Assembly: GCA_002894685.1 (NCBI GenBank)
Contig: NCRC01000015.1
Coordinates: forward strand, 1 to 64,000
Direction of reading: 5' to 3'
From: Salinivenus lutea
Lineage (GTDB): Bacteria; Bacteroidota; Rhodothermia; Rhodothermales; Salinibacteraceae
DNA: 64,000 nt
Both the position numbers and the translations under genes were made by a program. The notes below the pieces were generated by a model. The model was given only the letters and a program-made list of their open reading frames with translations, did not search any database and was not told where the DNA came from. Positions 8,606 to 18,387 of the stretch are shown piece by piece. Position 1 is the stretch's first letter. Every line of letters starts with the position of its first letter.

Positions 8606-11600
8606 CTACGCCGTGACGCTGCCCCGAAGCGTTTGCTGCTCGCCACCGTCCACCTCCCGCACGATGGCCTGCTCGGACTGGGTCTCGGGATTGAACCAGC
8701 CGTAGAGCGTGGGCAGCAGAAGCAGCGTAGACGCCACGAGCGTGGGAATGCCGCCCACGACCACCGCCGCAAGGGGCCGCTGCACATTTGCCCCGATGCC
8801 CTCGGCCACCAGGAGCGGCAGGAGCCCGAGCAGCGTCGTAAGCGTGGTCATCAGGATGGGCCGCAGGCGCAAGAGGGCCCCCTCCCGCACCGCCTGCACG
8901 AGCGACCGCCCCCGCTGTCGCAGGTTGTCAATAAAGCTGATCATGACCACCCCGTTCTGCACCGCAATGCCGAGCACCGCAATGAACCCAACCGACGCCG
9001 GGACGCTCATGTAGAGCCCCATCGCCCACAGCAGCACGGCGCCCCCCACCAGCGACACCGGAATGTTGAGAAACACGAGAACGGCCTGGCTGAGCGAGTT
9101 GAAGGTCATGAACAGCAGCACGAACACAATGGCCAGCGTGATCGGCAGGATGAGCATGAGGCGCCGCTGTGATCGCTGCTGGTTCTCGAACTGACCGCCC
9201 CAGTCCACCGTGTATCCGGCGGGGAAGTCGACCGACGCCCGTACGGCCTCCTGGGCCTCGGCGACGAAGCTGCCGGCATCGCGCCCACTCAGGTTGACCC
9301 CGAGTGTGATCTTGCGCTTTCCGTCCTCGCGCGAGACCTCGGCCGGGGCTTCCGTCAGGTGGACGGACGCGACGTCGCGGAGGCGCACCTGCGCTCCGTC
9401 CGGCGTTTGCAGCGGGACGTTGCGGATCGACTCCACCGAGCTGCGAGAGGCCTCCTGGAATTTCCCCACCAGCGAAAACCGACGGTCGTCCTCCAGAATC
9501 GTGCCGACCTCCTCGCCCCCGATGGCCACATTGATGGCCCGCTGGACGCGGCCCACGCTCAGCCCGTAGCGCGCCGCCGCGTCCCGGTCGATGGTCACCT
9601 CAACGTAGCCGAAGCCCGCAATCTGCGAGGGCAGCACGTCTGCCGCCCCCGGCAGGTCGGACACGGCCGCCGACACCTCCGACTGCAACCGCTTCAGCTC
9701 CTCCAGGTCCGGGCCGAAGATCTTGATGGCGATGTCGCTCTTGGTGCCGCTCACCATCTCGTCGAGGCGAAGGGCGATGGGCTGGGTGAACGCGAAGTTG
9801 GCCCCCGGAATCTGGTTCGCGCGCGTCCGCATCGAATCCACGAGCGCCTCCTTCGAGTCGAAGCGCCACGTGTCGCGGGGGGCCAGCCCCACGAACATGT
9901 CCGTCAGGTTCTGCCCCATCGGATCGAAGGCGACGGCGGGCCGCCCCGTCTTGCTGACGGCCTTGGTGACCTCGGGAAACGAGGTGAGGGCGGTTTCCAC
10001 CTTCGCCTGCACGTCGGTCGACGTCTGGAGGGCGGCGTCCGGCTCCAGCGCCACCTGGAGGGCGACGGAGCCTTCCTCCAGGTCCGGCGCAAACTCCGTC
10101 CCGAGCGTGGCAAACAACCCAATGCCGCCCCCAACGAGGAGCACGCCGATCCCCACGGTCGCCCAGCGGTGACGAAGCGCGGTGTCCAGCATCGGCTCGT
10201 AGGCCGCCTTCAGCCATCCGACGAAGCGGTTGGTCGCCCCGGACGCGGCGGGGAGGGCCCGGTCCGGGTCCCGCCGCCCGTTTCCCTGCACGGCCCCGTC
10301 CGCCTCGCCCGACGCGTCCTCCTCGGCGGCCCCGACCGACGCCAGCAGGTACGAGCTCAGCGCAGGGGCCATGGTGAGGGCCAGAAACAGCGCGGCGGTG
10401 AGGGCGAAGGACACGGTGTAGGCCATCGGCCGAAACATGCGCCCCTCCATCTGCTGGAGGGTGAAAAGGGGCAGAAAGACGGCGATGACGACCCCCACCG
10501 AGAAGGCAATGGGCCGGGCCACCTCCCGCCCCGCCCGCACCACGATGAGGCCGATCGAGGCGTCGGGGTTCTGCTCCCGGAGCCGATAGATGTTCTCCAC
10601 CATCACGATCGCCCCGTCCACGAACATCCCGAGCCCGATGGCCAGGCCGCCCAGGCTCATCAGATTTGCCTTGAACCCGAAGTAGTTCATCAGGATGAAC
10701 GTCGTGAGCGCCGTCATGGGCAGCACGAGGCTCACGATGAGGGCCGAGCGCCAGTCCCCCAGAAAGCCAAGCAGCACCAGGATGACGAGCAGTCCCCCGA
10801 TGAGCAGGCTCGTGGTTACGGTGGAGATGGCCGCACTCGTCAACTCGTTTCGGTTGTAGAACACCTCCACGTCCACGCCCGGCGGCAGGGCCTGCTTCAG
10901 GTCGTCCATTTTGGCCTGCACGTTGTTCACCACCTGTTGGGCATTGGCGCCCCGCCGCATCATCACAATGCCGACCACCGTTTCGCCGCGGCCGTTCATC
11001 GAGGCCGCGCCGTGCCGCACCGCATGGTCGATCTGCACCTCGGCCACGTCGTTCACGAGGATGGGGGTGCCATTGCGGCTCGCGATCACGGTGTTCTTGA
11101 GGTCCTCCACAATGTCGCGATCCTTCGCCCCCAACCGCCCCACGCCCCGCACCACGTACTGCTGGTCGTTGCGGACGATGTAGTTGCCGCCCGAATTTTG
11201 ATTGCTCTCGCGGAGGGCCTGGTAGGCCTCATCGAGCGAGAGGTCGTAGTTGACGAGCTGGTCGGGGTCGAAGCGGACGTGGTACTGCTTCACGAAGCCG
11301 CCCAGCGCATTGGCCTCCACCACGCCGTTGACGGTGCGGAGCTCCGGCGCGAGGATCCAGTCCTGCATCGTGCGCAGCTCGCGGGCCGAGTACGAGCGCC
11401 CGTCCTCCGGCGTGTCCACCAGCGCGTACTGATACACCTGCCCCAGGGCCGTCGAGAGGGGCCCCAGCGACGGCTCCGCCTTCTCCGGGAGGTCGCCCTT
11501 TACCTGGTTGAGCCGCTCGGACACGAGCCGACGAACAAAGTACGGGTCCATGTCCTCCTCAAAAACGAGGGTCACCACACTCAGGCCGAACTGACTCAGC

Positions 11601-11851
11601 GAGCGATTTTTTTGGACGCCCTCCAGGTTGGTCATGCTGATCTCGATGGGGTACGTCACCAGCTTCTCCACCTCGACGGGCGACATGCCCGGCACGCGCG
11701 TCAGGATCTGCACCTGGTTGTTGGTGAGCTCCGGGTAGGCGTCCACCGGCACCTGACGCCAGCTGTAGATCCCCCACCCCACCAGCACGGCCATGAGGAG
11801 CAGGATCAGCACCCGGTTCTTGACGACGGACGTGACGAGACGGTCGAACAT
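8606..11851 (-). CDS. Heavy-metal efflux RND pump, CzcA/CusA family
   Basis: 1081 residues, the normal length for inner-membrane RND permeases; start ATG at 11851 (MFDRLVTSVVKNRVLILLLM). It has the twelve-helix two-repeat layout with large periplasmic loops after the first and seventh helices. Helix 4 carries GLGMFVDGAIVMVEN, with the Asp and Glu used for proton relay in HME pumps; there is no DFG lead-in. A cytoplasmic Asp/Gly/Ala-rich insert (SVGAAEEDASGEADG) lies near residue 530. It works with the adjacent adaptor and outer-membrane protein to expel metal ions across both membranes. I cannot decide between Cu/Ag and Zn/Co/Cd from sequence. Confidence 0.93.
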   Translation of the reverse strand: MFDRLVTSVVKNRVLILLLMAVLVGWGIYSWRQVPVDAYPELTNNQVQILTRVPGMSPVEVEKLVTYPIEISMTNLEGVQKNRSLSQFGLSVVTLVFEEDMDPYFVRRLVSERLNQVKGDLPEKAEPSLGPLSTALGQVYQYALVDTPEDGRSYSARELRTMQDWILAPELRTVNGVVEANALGGFVKQYHVRFDPDQLVNYDLSLDEAYQALRESNQNSGGNYIVRNDQQYVVRGVGRLGAKDRDIVEDLKNTVIASRNGTPILVNDVAEVQIDHAVRHGAASMNGRGETVVGIVMMRRGANAQQVVNNVQAKMDDLKQALPPGVDVEVFYNRNELTSAAISTVTTSLLIGGLLVILVLLGFLGDWRSALIVSLVLPMTALTTFILMNYFGFKANLMSLGGLAIGLGMFVDGAIVMVENIYRLREQNPDASIGLIVVRAGREVARPIAFSVGVVIAVFLPLFTLQQMEGRMFRPMAYTVSFALTAALFLALTMAPALSSYLLASVGAAEEDASGEADGAVQGNGRRDPDRALPAASGATNRFVGWLKAAYEPMLDTALRHRWATVGIGVLLVGGGIGLFATLGTEFAPDLEEGSVALQVALEPDAALQTSTDVQAKVETALTSFPEVTKAVSKTGRPAVAFDPMGQNLTDMFVGLAPRDTWRFDSKEALVDSMRTRANQIPGANFAFTQPIALRLDEMVSGTKSDIAIKIFGPDLEELKRLQSEVSAAVSDLPGAADVLPSQIAGFGYVEVTIDRDAAARYGLSVGRVQRAINVAIGGEEVGTILEDDRRFSLVGKFQEASRSSVESIRNVPLQTPDGAQVRLRDVASVHLTEAPAEVSREDGKRKITLGVNLSGRDAGSFVAEAQEAVRASVDFPAGYTVDWGGQFENQQRSQRRLMLILPITLAIVFVLLFMTFNSLSQAVLVFLNIPVSLVGGAVLLWAMGLYMSVPASVGFIAVLGIAVQNGVVMISFIDNLRQRGRSLVQAVREGALLRLRPILMTTLTTLLGLLPLLVAEGIGANVQRPLAAVVVGGIPTLVASTLLLLPTLYGWFNPETQSEQAIVREVDGGEQQTLRGSVTA

Positions 11852-11974
11852 CGTGGCGACGGCACATGTCGAGGAGCGAATGTCGAATGGAGGGAAGTGT
11901 CCCACTGGAGGTCCCTCCGCGCCTCCATGCCCCCGGGCCCGCTCCCCACGCTCAGGCGAGCCCTCCCCGGACGC

Positions 11975-13096
11975 CTATTGACGCTGGTTCAGGGCGCTCA
12001 CGATCTGGTAGGCCCCGCCCGAGACAACCTCGGTCCCCGGCGCAAGAGAGGGCACCGGCACATCGCCATCGGCGCTGGCGTCGGCGTCGACGTACACGCG
12101 GCGGAAGGTGCGCTCCCCCTCCCGCACGAGCACGTAGGCGCCGGAGGCATCGGTGAGCAGCACATCGGCGGGGAGGGCCGCCCGCGGCGATCCCGTACGC
12201 CGGACCCTGACGGTGGCGTACATGCCGGGCCGCAGCGCGCCATCGGCATTGTCGAGCACCACCCGGGCGCTCGCGGCGCGGCTCTCGTCGTCCACCTGCG
12301 GGGTGATGCGGTCGAGGGTGCCCTCGTAGCGGCGATGGGCCATCGGGGTGGTCACGGTGACGGACTGACCCGTGCGCACCTGATCCAGCGACCGCTCGAA
12401 GACGCTCGCCACCACGCGGATGGGCTGGAGGTCGGCGATGTGGTAGAGCTTGTCGCCCTGGGCCACCGGCGCGCCGAGGACGGTCATGCGGTCGAGGACG
12501 ACGCCGGAGAGGGGCGCCTCCAGCGGAAGCGTGGACAGGTCGTCGTCTCCGGTCGCCACGCGCTCAATGCGCTCGGCCCGCACCCCGATGGAGCGGAGGC
12601 GCTGGCGGGCCGCCTGCCACTGTCGCTCGGCCGCCCGCAGGTTCTTCTCGACCGCCACGCCCCGCTCGTCGAGCCGCCGCTGACGGTCCAGCTCGTCGCG
12701 GGCCTGTCGCAGGTCCGCCACCATCCGGCTGAAGTCCGGCGCCGCCACCTCCGCCAGCACATCGCCCCGCTGCACCTCGTCGCCCGGCGACACGTGGAGC
12801 CGCTCCACGCGTCCGCTGATGAGCGCCGTGGCGAAGGCCTCCTGGTCCGCACTGGGGCGCACACGGGCCGGCAATTGCAGGGTGGTCGTCACCGGCTGCT
12901 CGGTCACCGTCGTGGTCTCGACGCCGACCTCCTGCAGCTGCGCCGCCGAGAGGGTGATCGTGTTTGGGGCGGCCGTGGTATCGGCGGTCGCGGACGGGGA
13001 AGCGCCGTCCTCTCCGCCGCACCCGCTCAGCGCAAGGGCGACGACGGCGAACACTGCGAGCAATGGGAAGGATCGCAAAGAGCGAGAACGAGTCAT
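11975..13096 (-). CDS. RND efflux periplasmic adaptor lipoprotein, CzcB/CusB family
   Basis: 373 residues. The signal peptide ends in the lipobox ALSGCGGE (Cys at about 26), so it is anchored to a membrane by lipid. Then comes the membrane-fusion layout: a lipoyl/barrel-sandwich half motif (ALISGRVERLHVSPGDEVQRGD), a coiled-coil hairpin rich in Arg/Gln (about residues 125-165), the second lipoyl half and the beta-barrel. It bridges the RND permease and the outer-membrane channel. It lies 123 bases upstream of the pump gene and 39 bases downstream of the outer-membrane gene, giving the order C-B-A on the minus strand. Confidence 0.92.
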   Translation of the reverse strand: MTRSRSLRSFPLLAVFAVVALALSGCGGEDGASPSATADTTAAPNTITLSAAQLQEVGVETTTVTEQPVTTTLQLPARVRPSADQEAFATALISGRVERLHVSPGDEVQRGDVLAEVAAPDFSRMVADLRQARDELDRQRRLDERGVAVEKNLRAAERQWQAARQRLRSIGVRAERIERVATGDDDLSTLPLEAPLSGVVLDRMTVLGAPVAQGDKLYHIADLQPIRVVASVFERSLDQVRTGQSVTVTTPMAHRRYEGTLDRITPQVDDESRAASARVVLDNADGALRPGMYATVRVRRTGSPRAALPADVLLTDASGAYVLVREGERTFRRVYVDADASADGDVPVPSLAPGTEVVSGGAYQIVSALNQRQ

Positions 13097-13135
13097 AGCG
13101 GCAAGAGGGATCAGAGAGCAGTCGTCCGGGGGGGA

Positions 13136-14497
13136 TCACCGGGACGATGATCCGTTCAGGGTCGCGTCGCGGGGGCGGAGGGCTCCCTCCACCACGACGG
13201 GGGCGTCGGACGGCCCCACCCCGAGGGCATACTCCAAGTCGTAGAGGGCGCGGACATACTGGGCCGTGAGGCGCGTCCGCAGGAGGGCGGCCGAGCGGGC
13301 GGACTCGATGGCGTCGAGCAGTTCGAAGAGCGTGAGGTCGCCCTCCTGGTAGACGTACTGGGCGTTCTGGAGAAGCGAATCGGTGTCCGCCAGGACCGTC
13401 TGCGAGACGTCCTCGATGCGCGTCCGGTAGCTCTGCAGGTCATTCAGCGCGGTGCGCACGTCCGTCTGCACCTGGCGCCGGGCCGCGGCTCGACGGGCCT
13501 GCGCCTCGGCCCGACGGCTTCGTGTCGCCTCCACGGTGGTTTGTCCGCCGTCCCAGAGAGGAAGCTCCACGTTGAGCGCGGCCGTGAAGCCGAAGGTGGT
13601 GCCGCTGCCGGGGACGTTTTGCGTCTTTGGCCCCGCCGAGACGCTGAGGTCGGGCAGGCGCCCGTAGCGGGCGCTCGTGAGCTGCTCGCGCTGGGCCGCC
13701 AGGGCGGCACGGGCCGCCTGCATCCGCCCACGCTGCTGAAGGGCCCGCTGGAGGGCGGCCTCCGGCGACACGTGCACGGGACGGTACCGCAGCGTTCCGG
13801 CGACGGGGACCTCCGGGGGCGCCGCAGTGTCTGCCCGGGCCCGCTGGGTCGAATCGGGGCGGAGCAGGGAAAAGAGGTCGGTGCGCGCCGAGCGGAGCGC
13901 GCGCGTGGCCTCCGCCAGTCCGTCCTCGTACTGCGCCCGCGCCGTCTGAATGCGTGCCTGCCGGAACGTCCCCAGATCGCCCTCTTCCACCCGCACCCGA
14001 GCGGCACGGGCGACCGTCCGGAGGGCCTCGGTAAAGCGACGATGGATGCGGAGACGGCGGTTGGCGACCACCACGTCCAGGTAGCGGCGGCGCACGGTGC
14101 GGTACATCGACGCGGCCGTTTCCTCGGCCTGTGCGGTGGCGGCGCGGGCGGAGGCGGCGGCCGCGGCGGACCGGGCCTTCTGCTCCCCGGGATAGCGAAG
14201 CGGCTGTGTGATCGAGAGATACCACTGGTCGTCGACGCCGTCGCCCGCCAGGTTCGTCCGCTCCTCCGAGACGTTCAGCGAAGGATTCGGAAAAAGGGCC
14301 TCGGCGCGGGCGGCCTTTCCGGCGGCGCGTCCCCGGGCCTGCGCGGCCCGGAGGCGGGGGTTGTTCGCCATCAGCAAGTCTCGGGCCTCGTCAAATGTCA
14401 GGGAGTCCGCGAGCGGCTGGCCGTGGAGGGCCGAAGGCCCCATCATGAGGACAACCAGGAACAGAACACCCGTCCAGCGGAGGCCAGCAACAGACAT
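13136..14497 (-). CDS. Outer-membrane efflux protein, TolC/CzcC family
   Basis: 453 residues with a signal peptide (cleavage near LHGQ) and two repeats of the long helical OEP domain, each Ala/Arg/Gln-rich. The first starts at LTFDEARDLLMANNPRLRAA, the second around the middle of the protein (SPEAALQRALQQRGRMQAAR). It forms the outer-membrane exit duct of the metal pump. It is the first gene of the efflux operon, and its upstream 368-base gap holds a tandem operator motif. The very high Arg/Ala content of the helical hairpins is normal for this family in high-GC genomes. Confidence 0.9.
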   Translation of the reverse strand: MSVAGLRWTGVLFLVVLMMGPSALHGQPLADSLTFDEARDLLMANNPRLRAAQARGRAAGKAARAEALFPNPSLNVSEERTNLAGDGVDDQWYLSITQPLRYPGEQKARSAAAAASARAATAQAEETAASMYRTVRRRYLDVVVANRRLRIHRRFTEALRTVARAARVRVEEGDLGTFRQARIQTARAQYEDGLAEATRALRSARTDLFSLLRPDSTQRARADTAAPPEVPVAGTLRYRPVHVSPEAALQRALQQRGRMQAARAALAAQREQLTSARYGRLPDLSVSAGPKTQNVPGSGTTFGFTAALNVELPLWDGGQTTVEATRSRRAEAQARRAAARRQVQTDVRTALNDLQSYRTRIEDVSQTVLADTDSLLQNAQYVYQEGDLTLFELLDAIESARSAALLRTRLTAQYVRALYDLEYALGVGPSDAPVVVEGALRPRDATLNGSSSR

Positions 14498-14630
14498 CTG
14501 GGGGCGGAGGGTCGATCGTCAGAACGTGGCGAAAGCGATTGCCTTGCGCGGCCGTGAAGGCCCCTCAGCAACCGCCACGTCCTTGGACGCTCCCTTCCTG
14601 CCCAGGATCTTAGGGCCCGATGAGAAGTGG

Positions 14631-14649
14631 ATTAGAGACCCATTAGAGA
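14631..14649 (-). promoter_or_regulatory. Tandem operator upstream of the efflux operon
   Basis: The 8-mer ATTAGAGA occurs at 14631-14638 and again at 14642-14649, an 11-base period (read on the minus strand: TCTCTAAT, three bases, TCTCTAAT). OmpR-family regulators typically bind such direct repeats one helical turn apart. The site lies about 135 bases upstream of the first efflux gene, within the 14498-14865 gap; I see no gene in that gap. A matching repeat lies in front of the response-regulator gene at 17131-17149, which supports a function. Confidence 0.6.
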
Positions 14650-14865
14650 TGCGACTCTTCCTCTTTCCCGCCGCGAGCGGTCCGCCCTCACGTCCGTGGC
14701 AGACGGCCCGCAGCACCGCGCCTCCACCGGCCGGCCCTCGGGCAAGGGATGCGCGCTGCAGGCCCTCGGCGACGTCCGAGAGGGCTCGCCCATCGGCGTG
14801 CGTTTGCCACTGGCGGGCGCAGGAGGTCTGGCCGCCACAACCAATCCCGGCGCCACGAGCGTTCC

Positions 14866-16350
14866 TTACCCTCCCGCCTCGTCGGTCGTCGGTGCGGGCG
14901 CCGCGGCAAGCCCAATGTCGAACTGGCTGCCCTCGCCCGGCGTCGAGGCCACCCGAAGCGTCCCCCCGTGCGCCTCCACGATGCGACGGACCAGCGCCAG
15001 GCCGAGCCCACTCCCCTCCGACTCGGCGGTGCTCGCCTCCGCGCTCCGAAAGAAACGCCCCCCCACATGCGGAAGGTCTTCGGCTTCAATGCCCATTCCC
15101 GTATCCTGACACCGGAGCACCACCCGGCCGTCCTCCTCCGTTACCGTTACCCGCACCCGTCCCTCCTCCGTATACTTCACCGCGTTGTCCACCAGGTTCT
15201 GCACCGCCTCTCGGAGCAGGTCGGGCTGCCCCTCCACCCAAACCTCCTCTGTCTCGATCCAGAGCTCCAGGTTCTTCTCCGCGGCGCGCGACTGGGCGGC
15301 CTCGATTTCGTCGCGAACGAGCGCCCCCAGCGCCACCGGCTCGGTGGACAACTCCTCGCCCTGATCGAGCCGCGTGAGCGTAAGCAAGGCCCGGACGGTG
15401 CGCACCATATTGCCCAGCTTGCGGTCCAGCAGCTGGAGGGTCGACTCGTAGCTTTCGGCGGAGCGGGACCGTCGCAGGGCAATTTCGACGTGGCCCTGGA
15501 GCACCGTGAGCGGCGTCTGCAGCTCGTGGGCCGCGTTGGAGGTAAAGGTGCGAAGCGCCTCGAAGCTTTCTTCGAGCCGATCGAGCAGGCCGTTGACGGT
15601 ACGGGCCAGCAGGGCCGTTTCGTGGTCGGCGGCGTCCGGCACCGCAATGCGTTCGTCCAGGTCGGCCGAGGTGGTGCTCTCGGCAAACGCCGTGATGCGG
15701 CGGAGCGGCCGTAGGACCCGTGTGGCCGCCCAGGCAACCACAGCCATGAGCCCCCCGAACAACAAGGCCACGACGACGGCCAGGACGATGCCATACTGCG
15801 CAAGGGCCGCCTCGTACGTCGGGAGCGGGCGCGCCACCTGCACGTAGCCCTGTGTCGTTCCCTCGTTCACGATGGGACGCACGAGGTAGTACAGAGACTG
15901 CCCCCCGGCCTCGAAGGTCCGGAGGGTCGGGATCCAGTCGTACGGCGTGGTGGGCGCCAGGGGCTGCTCAGGGTAGAGGGCGCTCAGCGAGTCGATGTTG
16001 GTGGAGGCCCGGAGCACACGGTTGTTGCGGTCAAACACCTGCACGAAGACGGGGTCCACACGGGGATCGGCCAGGCGGTGGTGGACCTCGGACCAGGCGT
16101 GCCCCCCAACCTGCAGGGTGCCCCCCACCTGCACGATGTCGGCCTCAATTTCGTTGGCCTCGGCCCGGAGCACCTCCACCGCACTCCGCTGCAGCGCCAC
16201 GTAGACGGCCGCCCACGCCAACACGCCCAGCAGAAGGAGCCCGATCGCCAGCGCCGGCCCCACCACACTGAGCAGGCGACGCCGAAACGAAGGCCGGGCC
16301 GACGCCGAGTCGTCGATCGACGAATCCGCGTCGTTTGTGAGTTCAATCAT
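14866..16350 (-). CDS. Sensor histidine kinase of metal-responsive two-component system
   Basis: 494 residues. One membrane helix near 29-52, a periplasmic sensor domain (about 53-185), a second helix near 186-208, then a HAMP linker (RVLRPLRRITAFAEST). The phospho-acceptor His is 275 in SNAAHELQTPL, followed by the ATPase boxes NLVDNAVKY, DTGMGI and GSGLGLALV. The layout matches CusS/CzcS-type kinases. It overlaps the response-regulator gene upstream by 8 bases, so the two are translationally coupled, and it precedes the efflux operon. The periplasmic ligand is presumably the exported metal. Confidence 0.92.
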   Translation of the reverse strand: MIELTNDADSSIDDSASARPSFRRRLLSVVGPALAIGLLLLGVLAWAAVYVALQRSAVEVLRAEANEIEADIVQVGGTLQVGGHAWSEVHHRLADPRVDPVFVQVFDRNNRVLRASTNIDSLSALYPEQPLAPTTPYDWIPTLRTFEAGGQSLYYLVRPIVNEGTTQGYVQVARPLPTYEAALAQYGIVLAVVVALLFGGLMAVVAWAATRVLRPLRRITAFAESTTSADLDERIAVPDAADHETALLARTVNGLLDRLEESFEALRTFTSNAAHELQTPLTVLQGHVEIALRRSRSAESYESTLQLLDRKLGNMVRTVRALLTLTRLDQGEELSTEPVALGALVRDEIEAAQSRAAEKNLELWIETEEVWVEGQPDLLREAVQNLVDNAVKYTEEGRVRVTVTEEDGRVVLRCQDTGMGIEAEDLPHVGGRFFRSAEASTAESEGSGLGLALVRRIVEAHGGTLRVASTPGEGSQFDIGLAAAPAPTTDEAGG

Positions 16351-17053
16351 GCGAGTGCTCCTCGTCCGTACAGGAGGTGTACCGGTAGCCGACGCCGCGC
16401 ACCGTCTCGATGGGCGACGGGCACCCCGCCTCGTCTAGCTTGCGCCGTACGTAGTTCACGTACACGTCGATCAGGTTGGTGCCCCGGTCAAACTCATGCC
16501 CCCACACGTCCCGGTGAATCGTGTCTCGGCTCAGCGCCTGCCCTCGCCGCGCCATCAGATACGCGAGCAGATCGAACTCGGTGGGCGTAAGGGACACCTT
16601 CTGCCCGTCGTACATGCAGGTCTGCGCCGCCGGGTCCAACACGAGCGGCCCGTCCCGCAGGCCCTCGGGTTGCTCCGTCCGGTCCACACGCCGAAGGAGG
16701 GCCTCCACCCGCGCCAGCAACTCGTCGAACGCAAAGGGCTTGGGGAGGTAGTCGTCCGCCCCCGCCCGGAGCCCCTTCACCCGGTCCTCGACCGCGTCGA
16801 GCGCCGTGAGCATCATGATGGGCAGGCCCGGCTGGTGAAGCCGGAGGCGCTCGCACACGTCAATCCCCGACAGATCCGGCAGTCGGATGTCGAGCAGCAC
16901 GAGGTCGACCGCTGTCTGCTGCGTATGCTCCAGCGCCCGCCGGCCCTCCTGCACCCAATTCACCTCGTAGCCTTCCTCCCGGAGGCCCTGTTGAATGAAG
17001 GACGCCACGTCGGGCTCGTCTTCAACGAGGAGAAGCTGAGGGGCAGCACACAT
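16343..17053 (-). CDS. OmpR-family response regulator
   Basis: 236 residues. Receiver domain (residues 5-118) with acidic pair EDE near 11-13, phospho-acceptor Asp 55 in LVLLDIRLPD, and the conserved Thr and Lys in LTALDAVEDR and YLPKPF. The C-terminal winged helix (about 135-230) includes LTPTEFDLLAYLM and the recognition-helix region NLIDVYVNYVRRKLDE. It probably activates the downstream efflux operon and itself through the paired 11-base-period repeats at 17131 and 14631. The start ATG is at 17053; the C-terminus overlaps the kinase start. Confidence 0.92.
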   Translation of the reverse strand: MCAAPQLLLVEDEPDVASFIQQGLREEGYEVNWVQEGRRALEHTQQTAVDLVLLDIRLPDLSGIDVCERLRLHQPGLPIMMLTALDAVEDRVKGLRAGADDYLPKPFAFDELLARVEALLRRVDRTEQPEGLRDGPLVLDPAAQTCMYDGQKVSLTPTEFDLLAYLMARRGQALSRDTIHRDVWGHEFDRGTNLIDVYVNYVRRKLDEAGCPSPIETVRGVGYRYTSCTDEEHSHD

Positions 17054-17130
17054 CGGCCTGGGCTTCGGGGGGGCGACCAGCGGGCGGTTCTGTACGGCGC
17101 TGCGTGGGCGGTCGTGCCCGCCCCGCCCCT

Positions 17131-17149
17131 GCTTTAATCCAACTCTAAT
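17131..17149 (-). promoter_or_regulatory. Tandem operator upstream of the response-regulator gene
   Basis: GCTTTAAT at 17131-17138 and ACTCTAAT at 17142-17149 share the core CTyTAAT at an 11-base period, the same architecture and core as the 14631-14649 site but in the opposite orientation relative to the gene. It lies 78 bases upstream of the response-regulator ATG. This suggests autoregulation by the OmpR-type protein encoded next to it. Confidence 0.55.
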
Positions 17150-17163
17150 GCCCCCCGCCCCAC

Positions 17164-18288
17164 CTACACGCGCTCAAACAGGGCCCCTTCGATCGTGAGG
17201 CCGGGCCCGAAGGCCATCGCCACGCCCCGCTCCGGCGGCGCCCCGTCGCCCTGCGCCCGCTGCTCGAGAATGCGCTGGAGCACGAAGAGAATCGTGGGCG
17301 AGCTCATGTTGCCGTAGTCGCGGAGCACGGACAGGCTCTCGGTCACGTCGTCGTCGGCCAGGTCGAGCGCCTCCTGGGCGCCCTCGACAATGCGACGCCC
17401 GCCCGGATGCACGGCCCAGAAGTCGAGGTCGTCGGGCGTTAGGTCGTGCGGGCCCAGTAGATTCTCGACGTAGGACGGGAGGTTGTCCCCCACCACATCT
17501 GGCACCCGGGACGACAGGCCCATCTTGAACCCGGTGTCGCCAATCGCCCAGGTCATGTCCTCCATCGAGTCGTCGTCCAGGTGACAGCGGCCGTCGGCGT
17601 AGGCGAGGCGGCCCTGCGCATCGGCCCCGTCGCGGGCGCTGAGCACCGCCGCGGCGGCCCCGTCGGAGAAGAGCGAGTTCACGATGACACTCTCCAGCGA
17701 ATCGTCGATCTGAAAGTGGAGCGTGCAGAGCTCCGTGCACACGACGAGCACCCGGGCGTCGGGCTGGCTCTGGCAGAAGCCGTGCGCCACGCGAAGCGCA
17801 TTGAACGCGGCGTAGCACCCCATAAAGCCGATAAAGGTGCGCTGCGTGGTGGGCGGCAGATCGAGCCGCTTGACGAGTTCGACGTCGAGCCCCGGGGCAA
17901 AGAAGCCAGTGCAGCTCACGGCCACGACGTGGGTCACCTCGTCGGGCGGCACGTCGGCCTGGTCGAGCGCACGGCGGCCCACGTCCTCAGCCAGCGGGAT
18001 GGCCGCCTCGCGGTAGCGTTCGTTGCGCTCCTCGGTCGTGGGCGCCGGTTCGAGGCTCCAATCCTTCGGGAAGAACGTAAACTCGTCCGGGTCCTCGCGG
18101 CCGTAGTCCGGCACGCACGTGTAGCGCTGGTCAATGGCCGACCCGCGGTAGACGGCTGGAAGGCGGTTCTGGAGCGCATCGGGCAGTCGCTCGATTTCCG
18201 CCATAAAGTCGGCGGCCTCCTGCTGGGTGCGTCGGAGGGGCGGATTGCCCGTGGCGATGGCGTCGAGCGTGGTGTGGGACATGGGCAT
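17164..18288 (-). CDS. Type III polyketide synthase (chalcone/stilbene synthase family)
   Basis: 374 residues from the ATG at 18288 (MPMSHTT; a second ATG six bases in is equally possible). The catalytic triad is intact: Cys158 in GFMGCYAA, His294 in WAVHPGG and Asn327 in YGNMSSP. A second family segment, AVSCTGFFAPGLD, is also present. Such homodimeric enzymes condense acyl-CoA starters with malonyl-CoA to make alkylresorcinols, pyrones or phloroglucinol-type products. No methyltransferase or oxidase partner lies next to it, so the product cannot be predicted. It sits between the metal-response regulator and an antiporter, all on the minus strand, with no clear functional link. Confidence 0.92.
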   Translation of the reverse strand: MPMSHTTLDAIATGNPPLRRTQQEAADFMAEIERLPDALQNRLPAVYRGSAIDQRYTCVPDYGREDPDEFTFFPKDWSLEPAPTTEERNERYREAAIPLAEDVGRRALDQADVPPDEVTHVVAVSCTGFFAPGLDVELVKRLDLPPTTQRTFIGFMGCYAAFNALRVAHGFCQSQPDARVLVVCTELCTLHFQIDDSLESVIVNSLFSDGAAAAVLSARDGADAQGRLAYADGRCHLDDDSMEDMTWAIGDTGFKMGLSSRVPDVVGDNLPSYVENLLGPHDLTPDDLDFWAVHPGGRRIVEGAQEALDLADDDVTESLSVLRDYGNMSSPTILFVLQRILEQRAQGDGAPPERGVAMAFGPGLTIEGALFERV

Positions 18289-18387
18289 GGTTGGATGGGA
18301 AAAGCAGTGGGTCATACTGTCCCGCCCATGAACACGTTGCAGGGCGGCAGAAGATCGCCCCACATGTTCCGTCTTCTTCCCCCAGCG

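Noticed and set aside
9359-13150. Open frame of over 1200 codons on the plus strand
   Set aside because: It is the antisense of the RND pump and adaptor genes; the His/Arg/Gly-rich translation is typical of shadow frames in high-GC DNA.
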